Of a DNA stretch of 64,000 bases, positions 24,764-33,945 are shown piece after piece. The DNA comes from Chthoniobacteraceae bacterium (GTDB taxonomy: Bacteria; Verrucomicrobiota; Verrucomicrobiia; Chthoniobacterales; Chthoniobacteraceae): assembly GCA_947449735.1 (NCBI GenBank), contig CANFTB010000009.1, positions 1-64,000 on the forward strand, read 5' to 3'. Under the pieces are notes generated by a model, which made no database searches, was not told the DNA's origin, and was given only the letters and a program-made list of their open reading frames with translations. Both the position numbers and the translations under genes were made by a program. The first letter of the stretch is position 1. The number at the start of each line of letters is the position of its first letter.

Positions 24764-25594
24764 ATGTCCTCAAAGCGTCCACGCAGCATTCTGCCCGGAT
24801 TCGGCCTCAGTCTGGGATTCACGGTCGCCTATCTGGGCGTGATCGTGATTTTTCCCCTGATCATGGTCTTCTTCAACGCCTCCGGTCTCGGCTGGAGCGG
24901 CTTCTGGCAGACCCTCGCCACGCCCCGCGTCCTGTCCGCGTGCCGACTCAGTTTCGGACTCGCCCTTCTGGCGGGACTGCTGAACGGCATCTTCGGCCTG
25001 ATGATCGCCTGGGTGCTCACTCGTTACCGCTTCCCGGGCCGCCGCTTTCTGGACGCCTCCGTCGACCTGCCCTTTGCCATGCCGACGGCCGTCGCCGGCA
25101 TCGCTCTCACCGCCCTGTACGCCCCCAACGGCTGGCTCGGCTCGCTCGCCAAGCCCTACGGAATCAAAATCGCCTTCGCCCCCGCCGGTATCTTGATCGC
25201 CCTCGTATTCATCGGCCTGCCCTTCGTCGTCCGCACCCTGCAGCCGGTCCTTGAGGATTTTGAAATCGCGCAGGAAGAGGCCGCCGCAAGCCTAGGGGCC
25301 ACCCGCTGGCAGACTTTCCGCAGGGTCGTCTTTCCCCAAATCGTCCCCGCCCTCATCACAGGCACGACCCTGGCCTTCGCGCGGGCCGTTGGAGAATACG
25401 GCTCAGTCGTCTTCATCGCCGGCAACATGCCAGGTAAAACCGAAATCCTCCCCCTGCTCATCATCACCAAACTCGAGCAGTTCGACTACCCGGGGGCCAC
25501 CGCCCTCGCAGCCATGATGCTGCTGATCTCCTTCGCCCTGCTTCTGCTCATCAACTTTCTGCAGCGCAAAAGCCTCGGAAAAAACCGCGCATGA
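24764..25594 (+). CDS. cysT: Sulfate/thiosulfate ABC transporter permease CysT
   Basis: CysT is one of two inner-membrane permeases of the sulfate importer. The 276-residue protein has about six membrane segments and the EAA loop that contacts the ATPase: [20 protein letters not shown] (residues about 170-190). [18 protein letters not shown] and [20 protein letters not shown] are diagnostic for the CysT/CysU family. It overlaps cysW by four bases. Confidence 0.94.
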   Translation: MSSKRPRSILPGFGLSLGFTVAYLGVIVIFPLIMVFFNASGLGWSGFWQTLATPRVLSACRLSFGLALLAGLLNGIFGLMIAWVLTRYRFPGRRFLDASVDLPFAMPTAVAGIALTALYAPNGWLGSLAKPYGIKIAFAPAGILIALVFIGLPFVVRTLQPVLEDFEIAQEEAAASLGATRWQTFRRVVFPQIVPALITGTTLAFARAVGEYGSVVFIAGNMPGKTEILPLLIITKLEQFDYPGATALAAMMLLISFALLLLINFLQRKSLGKNRA

Positions 25595-26430
25595 GTGCCA
25601 CCGCCCGCCCATCACAGGACTCACTCTGGACGCGTCTCTTGCTCATCGGAGGCACCGTCGGCTTCCTCACCCTCTTCCTGTTCGTCCCCCTCGCCCTCGT
25701 CTTCACCGAGGCGCTCCGCAAAGGACTCCAAGTTTACGCCGAGGCCATCACCGAGGAAAACGCCCTTTCCGCCATCAAGCTCACGCTGACCGTCACTGCG
25801 ATTTCAGTGCCCCTGAACGCCGTCTTCGGAGTCGCCGCGGCCTGGGCGATCGCGAAGTTTTCCTTCAAAGGAAAGAGCCTGCTCCTCGCCCTGATCGACC
25901 TTCCCTTCGCCGTTTCTCCCGTGGTGTCGGGACTCGTCTACGTCCTGCTTTTCGGCGCCCGGGGCCTCTTCGGCCCCTGGCTCGACGAGCACAACATCCA
26001 GATCATTTTCGCCGTCCCCGGCATGGTCCTGGCCACCGTCTTCGTCACCTTCCCCTTCGTCGCCCGCGAACTCATTCCCCTCATGCAATCCCAGGGTAAC
26101 GACGAGGAATACGCCGCCCTCAGCCTGGGCGCCTCCGGCTGGCAGACCTTCCGCAAGGTCACCCTGCCCAACATCAAATGGGCCCTCTTCTACGGCATCA
26201 TCCTGTGCAACGCGCGCGCCATGGGCGAATTCGGCGCCGTCTCCGTCGTGTCCGGCCACATCCGGGGCGAGACCAACACCCTCCCCCTCCACGTCGAAGT
26301 CCTCTACAACGAATACAACTCCGCCGCCGCCTTCGCCTGCGCCTCCATCCTCAGCCTGCTCGGCCTCCTCACACTCGCCCTGAAAACCTTCATCGAATGG
26401 CGCGCCGGCCTCCGCCGCCGCCACAGCTGA
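25591..26430 (+). CDS. cysW: Sulfate/thiosulfate ABC transporter permease CysW
   Basis: CysW is the partner permease of CysT. The 279-residue protein has six predicted membrane segments, the CysW signature [20 protein letters not shown], the coupling loop [20 protein letters not shown] and [20 protein letters not shown]. Its start codon overlaps the cysT stop, and cysA begins 2 bases after its own stop, so translation is coupled across the three genes. Confidence 0.94.
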   Translation: MSATARPSQDSLWTRLLLIGGTVGFLTLFLFVPLALVFTEALRKGLQVYAEAITEENALSAIKLTLTVTAISVPLNAVFGVAAAWAIAKFSFKGKSLLLALIDLPFAVSPVVSGLVYVLLFGARGLFGPWLDEHNIQIIFAVPGMVLATVFVTFPFVARELIPLMQSQGNDEEYAALSLGASGWQTFRKVTLPNIKWALFYGIILCNARAMGEFGAVSVVSGHIRGETNTLPLHVEVLYNEYNSAAAFACASILSLLGLLTLALKTFIEWRAGLRRRHS

Positions 26431-26432
26431 CC

Positions 26433-27425
26433 ATGTCTATCGTTCTCAAAAACATCCGCCGCACTTTCGGCACCTTTCAGGCCCTGCGCGGCATCAACCT
26501 CGAAATCGCCGACCACCAGCTCGTCGCCCTCCTCGGCCCCTCCGGCTCGGGCAAAACCACCCTCCTGCGCATCATCGGCGGCCTCGACTTCCCCGACCCC
26601 GGCAACGGCACCGTCTCCATCCACAGCGAGGACGTCACCGAAAAACCCGCCGCCGACCGCAAAGCCGGCTTCGTCTTCCAGCATTACGCCCTCTTCAACC
26701 ACCTGAGCGTGTTTGAAAACGTCGCCTTTGGACTCGAAGTCCGCCCCCGGCCGACCCGCCCCTCAAAGGAGGCCATCCGCGACCGCGTCCTCGAACTGCT
26801 CCGTCTCGTCCAACTCGACGGCCTCGAGCAACGCCTCCCCTCCGAACTCTCCGGCGGCCAGCGCCAGCGCGTCGCCCTTGCTCGCGCCCTCGCCATCGAC
26901 CCAAAAGTGCTCCTGCTCGACGAGCCCTTCGGCGCCCTCGACGCCAAGGTCCGCAAAGACCTCCGCCGCTGGCTGCGCTCCTTCCACCAGGAAATCGGCG
27001 TCACCACCGTCTTCGTCACCCACGACCAGCAGGAAGCCCTCGAACTCGCCGACGTCGTGGTGGTGATGAACCAAGGTCAGATCGAACAAACCGGTTCCCC
27101 CCAGGAAGTCTACGACCGCCCCGCCACCCCCTTCGTCTACGAGTTTCTGGGAGACGTAAACAAGGTCCGCAAACCGGGCCGCCCCGACCTCTTCTACGTC
27201 CGCCCCCACGAGGTGCGCATCCTTTTCGCCGGCGATTCCTCCGCCGAGTTCCACGCGAAAATCGAGCACCTTTTCGCGGCCGGCCCCAGCGCCAGGCTCA
27301 GCCTCCGACTCACCGACAGCCGCGATACGCTGGACGCCGACATGACCCGCGCGCAGCTCGAGGAAATGGGCCTCTCCGAGGGCGACGAAGTCGGCCTGCA
27401 ACTCGCGCTCACCTCGAAGACCTGA
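26433..27425 (+). CDS. cysA: Sulfate/thiosulfate import ATP-binding protein CysA
   Basis: CysA powers sulfate import. The 330-residue protein shows Walker A ([20 protein letters not shown], near residue 35), the signature [17 protein letters not shown], Walker B ([17 protein letters not shown]) and the switch His in [20 protein letters not shown]. The short regulatory domain follows (about 240-330, with [11 protein letters not shown]). The frame is open well upstream inside cysW; the ATG at 26433 gives the family N terminus [15 protein letters not shown]. No sulfate-binding protein gene follows: the next gene is hisS on the other strand. Confidence 0.94.
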   Translation: MSIVLKNIRRTFGTFQALRGINLEIADHQLVALLGPSGSGKTTLLRIIGGLDFPDPGNGTVSIHSEDVTEKPAADRKAGFVFQHYALFNHLSVFENVAFGLEVRPRPTRPSKEAIRDRVLELLRLVQLDGLEQRLPSELSGGQRQRVALARALAIDPKVLLLDEPFGALDAKVRKDLRRWLRSFHQEIGVTTVFVTHDQQEALELADVVVVMNQGQIEQTGSPQEVYDRPATPFVYEFLGDVNKVRKPGRPDLFYVRPHEVRILFAGDSSAEFHAKIEHLFAAGPSARLSLRLTDSRDTLDADMTRAQLEEMGLSEGDEVGLQLALTSKT

Positions 27426-27429
27426 CGCG

Positions 27430-27455
27430 TTCGCGGCAGACGGCGAGGCCGCGAA
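27430..27455. terminator. Hairpin between convergent cysA and hisS
   Basis: A perfect 8-base stem, TTCGCGGC (27430-27437) with GCCGCGAA (27448-27455), begins 5 bases after the cysA stop codon and lies in the gap to the convergent hisS gene. It could end transcription from either side. The T-run after it is weak, so this is tentative. Confidence 0.35.
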
Positions 27456-27501
27456 CCCCGCCTTTTCCCAGGCCCCTCAGGACGAACTCAGCTCCACCGC
27501 C

Positions 27502-28746
27502 TCAGCCCTTCAACAAAGCCGCCAGCCCCTCGGCGGGCAAAGTGCGCTCTTCGCGCGTGGCCAGTTCCTTCACCTTCACCTGCGGCCACTCGGCGCCGAC
27601 CACGACGGCATACTGCGCGCCCAGCCCTTCCGCCGCCTGAAACTGCTTGCCCACCTTCGCGGCAGAGAGCGCGAAATCCGTCCGCAACCCAGCCTCGCGC
27701 AGCCTCTGAACCAGTCCCAGCGCCTCGGGCCGCCGCGCCTCCTCGGCCACGATCACATACACCTCCGCCGCGCGCCGCGCCGCGATCCATGCATCCCGCC
27801 GGGCCTTCGCCGCGGGCACCTCCTCCAGCATGTTTCCCAGCACCACGTCGCCCATCCCAAAACCCAGCGCAGGCATGCGCACCTTGCCGTCGCTCATCAC
27901 TTCCAAGAGCGCGTCATAACGGCCGCCCCCCGCCAGCGCACGCTCCTTGCCGCCGCGGTCAAACACCTCGAAAACCAGCCCAGTATAATAGGCCAGGCCG
28001 CGCACAATGGTGAGGTCCACCGCAACATACTCCTCCAGCCCCCGCGCCTTCAGATCCGCCAGGATCCCCTGCAGCTTCGCAGCCTCCGCGCTGGGATCGG
28101 CGATAAACGCCCGCACCGCCTCCAGCTCGATCCCAAACTCGCCCAGCTTCCGCCGGCTTTCGGGTTCCGGCATCCGCTCCAGCTTGTCCACCACCCCCAG
28201 AAAATCCAGCACCCGCTCCTGAGCCACCCCCCTGCCCATGGCAAACTGCATCCAGGCGTCCCGGTCGCTCAACCGGATCACAAAATCACCGGCGCCCAGT
28301 CCGAATCCGCGCAAGATATCAATCAACAGCGCGAGCAATTCGGCGTCCGCCGCGGGCGAGGGATCGCCCAGAATGTCGCAGTTCAATTGGAGAAACTCGC
28401 GCAGCCTGCCGCGCTGCTGTTTTTCGTAACGGAAAAACGAAGGGGCGCAAAACCACTTCAGCGGCTTTTTGTAATCGCGTTCGCGGGCGGCCACCATGCG
28501 CGCCAGCGTCGGCGTCATCTCGGGACGCAGCGCAACGTGCCGCTCCCCCTTGTCCACAAAATCAAACAACTGCCCGACGAGCTCGCCACCGCTCTTCTTC
28601 TTGTACAGGTCGATGGACTCCAGCACGGGACCGTCGTACTCCAGAAAACCATACCGCGAGGCCACCTCGCGCCACACCGAAAGCGTGTAGTTTCGGAGGG
28701 CACAATCCTCGGGGTAAAAATCGCGGAAACCGGGAAGCAGCTGCAT
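27502..28746 (-). CDS. hisS: Histidyl-tRNA synthetase
   Basis: The class II enzyme charges tRNA-His. The 414-residue protein has motif 2 (ALRPEMTPTLARMVA), the histidine-specific region VAVDLTIVRGLAYYTGLVFE with its catalytic Arg, motif 3 (GGRYDALLEV and PALGFGMGDVVL) and the C-terminal anticodon-binding domain (about 325-414, VYVIVAEEARRPEALGLVQR). All catalytic parts are present. The start ATG gives MQLLPGFRDFYPED, the usual HisRS beginning. Confidence 0.96.
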   Translation of the reverse strand: MQLLPGFRDFYPEDCALRNYTLSVWREVASRYGFLEYDGPVLESIDLYKKKSGGELVGQLFDFVDKGERHVALRPEMTPTLARMVAARERDYKKPLKWFCAPSFFRYEKQQRGRLREFLQLNCDILGDPSPAADAELLALLIDILRGFGLGAGDFVIRLSDRDAWMQFAMGRGVAQERVLDFLGVVDKLERMPEPESRRKLGEFGIELEAVRAFIADPSAEAAKLQGILADLKARGLEEYVAVDLTIVRGLAYYTGLVFEVFDRGGKERALAGGGRYDALLEVMSDGKVRMPALGFGMGDVVLGNMLEEVPAAKARRDAWIAARRAAEVYVIVAEEARRPEALGLVQRLREAGLRTDFALSAAKVGKQFQAAEGLGAQYAVVVGAEWPQVKVKELATREERTLPAEGLAALLKG

Positions 28747-28828
28747 AGCAAAAACAGGGAATAGAGGCTCTCTGGAAAATGGAAAGGGACGCCTCGGGTG
28801 GTTGAAGGGATTTTAAGCCTGCCCGCAT

Positions 28829-29578
28829 TTAAGACAGCCCAGCGCTTTCCGCCGGCAAGCCCAGCGCCACACGCTGCGCGGCGATGATCTGCGCCGTCCC
28901 GGCCCGACCAAGGGCGAGCAGGGCGTCAAACTGTTCAGGGGAAAACACGGCCTCCTCCCCGGAGCTCTGCACCTCCACGTAATGCCCGCCCTCAGTGACC
29001 ACGAGGTTCATGTCCACCTCGGCGTCCCGGTCCTCGGGATAGTCCAGATCCAGAAGCGGCACGCCGCCCACGATTCCCACGCTCACCGCTCCCACCAGCT
29101 GGCGGATCGGCAACCGGGGCAGTTTGCGGTCCTCCACCAGTTTGCGGCAGGCGAGCACGGCCGCCACGCAGGCGCCCGTGATCGAGGCCGTGCGCGTCCC
29201 GCCGTCCGCCTGAAGCACGTCGCAATCCACCCAGAGCGTCCGCGCCCCGAGCGAAGCGAGGTCCACGACCGCGCGCAACGAACGCCCGATCAGGCGCTGG
29301 ATCTCGACGCTGCGTCCGTCGACCTTTCCCTTGGAGGAATCCCGCGCCTTCCGTGACTCCGTGGAGTACGGAAGCATCGAATATTCGGCCGTCAGCCAGC
29401 CGCCCACCACGTTCTGCTCCTTCATCCAGCGGGGCACGGACTCCTCGAGCATGGCGCTGCAGATGACGCGGGTGTTGCCGAAGGCGACCAGCACGGAACC
29501 GGAGGCATTGGGGGCAATGCCCGGGGTGAAGGAAAGGGGGCGGAGTTGGTCGGCCTGGCGGCCGTCATGGCGGATCAT
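28829..29578 (-). CDS. rph: Ribonuclease PH
   Basis: RNase PH trims the 3' ends of tRNA precursors using phosphate. From the ATG at 29578 the protein has 249 residues, the normal length, and begins MIRHDGRQADQLRPLSFTPG. Conserved blocks include GSVLVAFGNTRVICSAMLEE, GWLTAEYSMLPYSTESRKAR, GRSLRAVVDLASLGARTLWV, DCDVLQADGGTRTASITGA and LDLDYPEDRDAEVDMNLV. The frame continues 35 codons upstream without family similarity. It is divergent from the sigma factor gene at 29692. Confidence 0.95.
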   Translation of the reverse strand: MIRHDGRQADQLRPLSFTPGIAPNASGSVLVAFGNTRVICSAMLEESVPRWMKEQNVVGGWLTAEYSMLPYSTESRKARDSSKGKVDGRSVEIQRLIGRSLRAVVDLASLGARTLWVDCDVLQADGGTRTASITGACVAAVLACRKLVEDRKLPRLPIRQLVGAVSVGIVGGVPLLDLDYPEDRDAEVDMNLVVTEGGHYVEVQSSGEEAVFSPEQFDALLALGRAGTAQIIAAQRVALGLPAESAGLS

Positions 29579-29691
29579 GGGCGGATGTTCCGCGGGAGAG
29601 GGGATGGAGACAACCCTTGAATCGCGGGGAAATTCAGGCCCGCGTTTTGAACGCCGGCCAACACCTGCTGTCAGAGTAGGCAAAGGAGCCC

Positions 29692-30474
29692 ATGAGCCAA
29701 GCCGCCCTCACTTCCTACCCACCCCTGTTTAAAGCGACCGGCGCGAGCAAATTCGCGGATTCGCGATTCCAGTCCTTTGGAATCCCTGCTAGGGGAAAAG
29801 TCGAGTTCATGCACGTGCGCGACTTACAGGAGCCCAAAGCAGCCCAGGCCACTGATCTTTCTCCGGAAGCAGCCCTCCATCAGGAAGACGTTGCCCTGGT
29901 GAGCCGTGCCCAGTCGGGTGACGCGCAGGCCTTCGACGCCCTCGTGGTCAAACACACGGGCAAGCTCTACGGACTGGTGTTCCAGATGACCTCCAACCAC
30001 GAGGACACCAACGACCTCCTGCAGGACATCTGGGCCAAGATCTACCGCTCCCTCGCCGGCTTCCGCGGTGCCTCCCGGTTTACGACGTGGATGCACTCCA
30101 TCGCGGTCAACATGACCATCAACTTTCTCAAGCGCCGCACCCGCCGCCAGGCTGTCAGCCTCGACGCGCCGGACTCCGAAGACGGACGCAACCCTGTAGC
30201 GGACGCCCTGCTGATCAACCCGCACACGCCCCGTTCCGAGGCTTATCTGTCGGAACTGCAAAGGCGGCTCACCGAGGCGCTCGCCAAGCTGAGCCCCGAC
30301 CACAGGGCGGTCGTCACCATGTTTGACATTCAGGGCATGGCGCACGCCGAGATTTCCAAGATCCTCGGGGTCTCCGAGGGCACGGTGCGTTCGCGCCTTT
30401 TCTACGCACACCGCCAGCTGCAGGGCTTTCTGGCAGACATGCATCATCCAACCTCCAACACGTCCCACGCATGA
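29692..30474 (+). CDS. ECF-type RNA polymerase sigma factor
   Basis: The 260-residue protein (221 if translation starts at the ATG at 29809) has sigma region 2 (LVSRAQSGDAQAFDALVVKH, DLLQDIWAKIYRSLAGFRGA, RFTTWMHSIAVNMTINFLKR) and region 4 (LSPDHRAVVTMFDIQGMAHA, EISKILGVSEGTVRSRLFYA). The order and spacing match the ECF/RpoE group. A purine-rich AAAGGAG sits only 3 bases before the first ATG, so the start is uncertain; the conserved part begins near residue 66. The stop overlaps the start of the small membrane-protein gene at 30471, which probably acts as its anti-sigma partner. Confidence 0.88.
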   Translation: MSQAALTSYPPLFKATGASKFADSRFQSFGIPARGKVEFMHVRDLQEPKAAQATDLSPEAALHQEDVALVSRAQSGDAQAFDALVVKHTGKLYGLVFQMTSNHEDTNDLLQDIWAKIYRSLAGFRGASRFTTWMHSIAVNMTINFLKRRTRRQAVSLDAPDSEDGRNPVADALLINPHTPRSEAYLSELQRRLTEALAKLSPDHRAVVTMFDIQGMAHAEISKILGVSEGTVRSRLFYAHRQLQGFLADMHHPTSNTSHA

Positions 30475-30821
30475 ACGAGGAACAACTTGAGGCGCTACTG
30501 AGGGCGCGCGCCCATGTCGAAATGCCCGCCGACTACACTGAAAAGCTGCTGCGCAACCTCCACCAGCGCCAGCGCTCGGAACTTTTGCAGCGGTCGCTCT
30601 GGCAGATCGCCCGGGAGCGTTTGAGCACGTTCTGGGGGGAACACAGCCTGAGTACGCCCACGTTTGCACTCTCGCTGGCCGCGGTATTCGCCCTCGGCTT
30701 GGCTGCGATTTTCCTGCTGAAACCCAGCCAGGACACCCCGGTGATGGCCCGCCAGATAAAGGATGCCACAGTCCCTCTGCAAACGCCTGTCGAGGCCTTG
30801 CCAGTTCACTTTCAGAAGTAA
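30471..30821 (+). CDS. Small membrane protein, probable anti-sigma partner
   Basis: The 116-residue protein has a cytoplasmic helical part (1-60), one membrane segment (about 65-85, FALSLAAVFALGLAAIFLL) and a short extracytoplasmic tail. No zinc-binding HxxxCxxC anti-sigma motif is present. Its start codon overlaps the stop of the ECF sigma gene by 4 bases, the usual arrangement for a membrane anti-sigma factor, so that role is inferred from context and topology only. Confidence 0.6.
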   Translation: MNEEQLEALLRARAHVEMPADYTEKLLRNLHQRQRSELLQRSLWQIARERLSTFWGEHSLSTPTFALSLAAVFALGLAAIFLLKPSQDTPVMARQIKDATVPLQTPVEALPVHFQK

Positions 30822-30887
30822 GACAACGCCGGGAATGCCCGGTTGAGGCCGGGGCCTCCCCTCCACGCTTGCGCCCAGCGGTCGCCG

Positions 30888-31259
30888 CTACTTACTGCCA
30901 GAAAAGCTTTCTTTTTCCCGAAGCAAATCCTCCAATTGTTTAGTCCGGGCGACGAGCAAATCATGCTTGGCAGAAAGCCCGGAACGTTGGTTCTGCAGCT
31001 CGAACACCATCCACTCCTCCTTAACGAGCCAAGCAAGCCAAGCCCTTTGAGCGGCCTTCAAATTCTCCCTCTGTGCGGCAGTGGGAATCGCGGCCATTAG
31101 CTTTTTATAGACCGCATTCAACTTTGCATCCTGCTCAACAATAGCCTCATTCCAAATCATGGTCGACGTCTGGGCCCGGACCGTACGCTCCATCCATCCG
31201 GAGGCGAAAGCGACAAGGAGCAAGGTCACCAAAACGAGGCGGGGGCGGCTTGTTTTCAT
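30888..31259 (-). CDS. LprI family (DUF1311-like) secreted protein
   Basis: From the ATG at 31259 the protein has 123 residues and an N-terminal export signal (LVLVTLLLVAFASGWM). The mature part contains AKLNAVYKKLMAAIP and LKAAQRAWLAWLVKEE, matching the LprI/DUF1311 pattern of paired helices ending in an AQRAWxxxR-like motif. Mycobacterial LprI inhibits lysozyme, but most bacterial members are uncharacterised. The cysteine pairs found in many members are not visible here. The frame extends 28 codons upstream, toward the kinase gene end, but the signal peptide fixes the start. Confidence 0.7.
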   Translation of the reverse strand: MKTSRPRLVLVTLLLVAFASGWMERTVRAQTSTMIWNEAIVEQDAKLNAVYKKLMAAIPTAAQRENLKAAQRAWLAWLVKEEWMVFELQNQRSGLSAKHDLLVARTKQLEDLLREKESFSGSK

Positions 31260-31309
31260 GTTGGAAATCAAAACGAGCCTGGCGCGGACTGACAAGCGTC
31301 CAAACCATC

Positions 31310-33829
31310 TCAGGGACGTGCACGCACCAAACGAATGCCGCAACAGTCCGTCACCATAAACGGGGAACAGCTAAACCTTCTGGCAGACGTCGCCCATTCC
31401 GCTCCGAAATTCCAGTAGCCCCCCCGCTGGATGCTTTCGCCCTTCTTTTTGTCCCCCCCGTCCGCCATCCATTCCGCCGCATTTCCCCCAAGGTCGTAAA
31501 ACCCCAAAGCATTCGGTTGAAACGAGGCCACGGGGGCCGTCCCGAAAACCCCGTCCACTCCCACCTTCTTGGGGTCGTCCTTCCCGTCCCCGCCAATCGC
31601 GTAGTTTCCGTCATCCCAGTGCGGAGGGAAGTACTCTCCCCACGGATACTTGGAAGGCCCCACGGCGGCCTCCCATTCGGCGTTTGTAGGCAGACGCCAC
31701 TCGTCCCCAGTCTTGCGGCTCAGCCATTCGCAAAACTCCTTTGCCCGGCCCCAGCTGATGGAGACCAACGGATGCTCGTCCGTCTGAGTCCACTGTTTGC
31801 TCGGCTGCTGCCAGTCGGGCAGCCCTTCAGATCTGAGGTAAAGCTTCCACTCTCCCACCGTGAACTCTGTCTTGCTCATGAGCACTCCAGTGCCGGGTAC
31901 AGGCAGCAACTCCCCCTCCAACCGCTTCACCAGTTCAGGCAACGCGCCCGCATCCTTTTTTCGTTCCTTCCAAAAATCCCCGAGCTGCTTGCCGAAAGCC
32001 ATCGCCTCGTACTGCCGCCCCTGTCTGTTGAGTTCCTCAAACAAGGCGCCCTTGGCCTTCGCCTCGCCGTCTTTCCTCGCCTGCGCCAAAAGGGATTCCG
32101 TCAACGGCAGGTTCTCCTTGGCCCTTTCGCTGTCGCCGCAGCGCAGGGCTGCCGCGTACTCCGACACCGCTTCGGGCCAGCGCACGAGCACTTGCAGTAC
32201 GTTCCCCCGAAGGGCGTGGAACTCGCTGTTTGCCGGCTCGAGATCCAGGGCAAAATCAATGCTCTTGAGCGCCTCCTCAAAGTTGCCCTCCCGCAGCGTC
32301 TCCTCGGCTCTTTTGGCAAACGTGGGCGCCGTCTCCTTCAGGCGTACCAACGCCAGCGTCGCCTTCCTTCCCTCGGCCACCACCTTCCCCGTAAATCCGC
32401 TCACCACGACCAGCATCGCCGCAGCCGCCCCCGCCAGAACCTTGTTGCGCCCCACCCAAAGCTTCACACGCCTCCATGCCCCCGCATCTTCAGCGCTTGT
32501 TGCGAACCCGTTCTGATAAGCGTCAATGTCCGCCGCAAACGCCTCCACGCTGGGATAACGCCTGCTACGGTCCGTGGCCATCGCCTTCATCGTCACCGCC
32601 TGCAAAGCCTCCGGCACATCCAGTCCCATCGCCGCCGGCGCGGCCGCGGAAACCGCCCCCTTGCCCCCGCGCTTGGTAGCCATCGAGCTGATTTGGCCGC
32701 CTCTCACCTTGGTGAGCACCTCGTTCAACGTCGTCCCTTCAATGGGCGGCCTGAGCTTCAAGATCGCGTACAGAATCCCACCCAAACTGTAAATGTCCGA
32801 ACGCGCGTCCAGTTCCGCCACCATCCCCTCCGCTTGTTCGGGAGACATGTACTGCGGCGTCCCCATCACCTCGCCCTCCAGCGTCATCCCGTAATCGCCC
32901 GTGTCCCGCACCGGGGTTTGAACGACACCCCGGGACTCCTCCCCCCCCAGAACCTTGGCCAGTCCCCAGTCCATCAGAAGCACCTCGCCGTACTCCCCCA
33001 CCATGACGTTCTCCGGCTTCAAGTCCCGGTGTAGCACACCCTTCGAATGCGCAAAAGCCAGCGCGTCGCACACCTTGCGAAACACCGTCAGCAATGCCGC
33101 CCGGCTGTACTCCTTCACCGCCGCCACATCCCCCGCCCGGATCCCGTCCAACACAGCCTGGAGCGTGCGCCCCTTCACCAGCTTCATCGAATAAAAAGGC
33201 CGCCCCTTAGAGTCCACCCCCATGGCGTGGATCGGTACAATGTTCGGATGCGCGAGATGCGCCAGCACCTCGGCCTCCTTCGAAAAGCGCGGATCCACTC
33301 CGCCCTCGCTGAGGCTGCTCACTTTCACCGCCACCTGACGCTTCAAAACCGGATCCTCGCCGAAATAAATCTGCCCCATCCCGCCCCGGGCAATCTCCTT
33401 CACCAAGGTGTATGCGCCTGTCAGGGGCGCCTTGTCGGACACGCCCGCTCCAGCAGCCTCGTTCCGCGCTGCAGTCCCGCCGCGCGTAGGCGTCCGCTGG
33501 GGGATGGTCGCGTGCGTGGACGTGTCGACCGCCGCCGTTTTTACCTCCACCACGAGCGTCACGTCGCCCACCCGCACCGACGCCGGGTACTCTACCTCCA
33601 CCCGCCCCGTGATGGGATGCCCGTTTACCAGAGTCCCGCCGGCGAGGTCCTCCACCTGCATCGCGGAGTCCGCGAGCCACACCCAGGCGTGCTTCGGGGC
33701 GACCCCTTCGCCGGCGACCGTCAGCACATCGGGGGCGCTTTCCGTCCCGAGGACAAACTGCGCCTCCTGCGAATCGAACCGGCTCAGGATTCCACCGGGG
33801 CCGTGGAGGGTGAGTGACCAGGAGTGCAT
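31310..33829 (-). CDS. FHA / Ser-Thr kinase / TPR / formylglycine-generating-enzyme-like fusion protein
   Basis: From the ATG at 33829 the protein has 839 residues with four parts. An FHA phosphopeptide-binding domain (about 23-95) contains GGTLVNGHPITGRVEVEYPA. A protein kinase domain (about 140-440) has the glycine loop EIARGGMGQIYFGE, Lys in QVAVKVSS, LHRDLKPENVMVG and MGTPQYMSPEQAEG; its DFG motif is DWG, common in bacterial kinases. A membrane helix (about 465-487) precedes TPR-like helices (SIDFALDLEPANSEFHALRG). A C-terminal SUMF1/FGE-sulfatase domain (about 650-836) ends in GGNAAEWM and RGGYWNFGAEW. The kinase would be cytoplasmic and the SUMF1 part outside, suggesting a transmembrane receptor. 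Ligand and targets are unknown. Confidence 0.88.
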   Translation of the reverse strand: MHSWSLTLHGPGGILSRFDSQEAQFVLGTESAPDVLTVAGEGVAPKHAWVWLADSAMQVEDLAGGTLVNGHPITGRVEVEYPASVRVGDVTLVVEVKTAAVDTSTHATIPQRTPTRGGTAARNEAAGAGVSDKAPLTGAYTLVKEIARGGMGQIYFGEDPVLKRQVAVKVSSLSEGGVDPRFSKEAEVLAHLAHPNIVPIHAMGVDSKGRPFYSMKLVKGRTLQAVLDGIRAGDVAAVKEYSRAALLTVFRKVCDALAFAHSKGVLHRDLKPENVMVGEYGEVLLMDWGLAKVLGGEESRGVVQTPVRDTGDYGMTLEGEVMGTPQYMSPEQAEGMVAELDARSDIYSLGGILYAILKLRPPIEGTTLNEVLTKVRGGQISSMATKRGGKGAVSAAAPAAMGLDVPEALQAVTMKAMATDRSRRYPSVEAFAADIDAYQNGFATSAEDAGAWRRVKLWVGRNKVLAGAAAAMLVVVSGFTGKVVAEGRKATLALVRLKETAPTFAKRAEETLREGNFEEALKSIDFALDLEPANSEFHALRGNVLQVLVRWPEAVSEYAAALRCGDSERAKENLPLTESLLAQARKDGEAKAKGALFEELNRQGRQYEAMAFGKQLGDFWKERKKDAGALPELVKRLEGELLPVPGTGVLMSKTEFTVGEWKLYLRSEGLPDWQQPSKQWTQTDEHPLVSISWGRAKEFCEWLSRKTGDEWRLPTNAEWEAAVGPSKYPWGEYFPPHWDDGNYAIGGDGKDDPKKVGVDGVFGTAPVASFQPNALGFYDLGGNAAEWMADGGDKKKGESIQRGGYWNFGAEWATSARRFSCSPFMVTDCCGIRLVRARP

Positions 33830-33945
33830 CTTCAAAATGGTAGAGGCCTAATCCCCATAATCAAAGGCAATCCCAGGTCCGACACGTCCTTTGACGCACT
33901 GCCAATCGAGGTTGTCTGCGTACGTCAACACGTCGTCCGCGCGCC

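Noticed and set aside
26178..26432. Longer CysA start inside cysW
   Set aside because: The segment is rich in Arg and His from reading cysW in another frame; the ABC ATPase N terminus starts at 26433.
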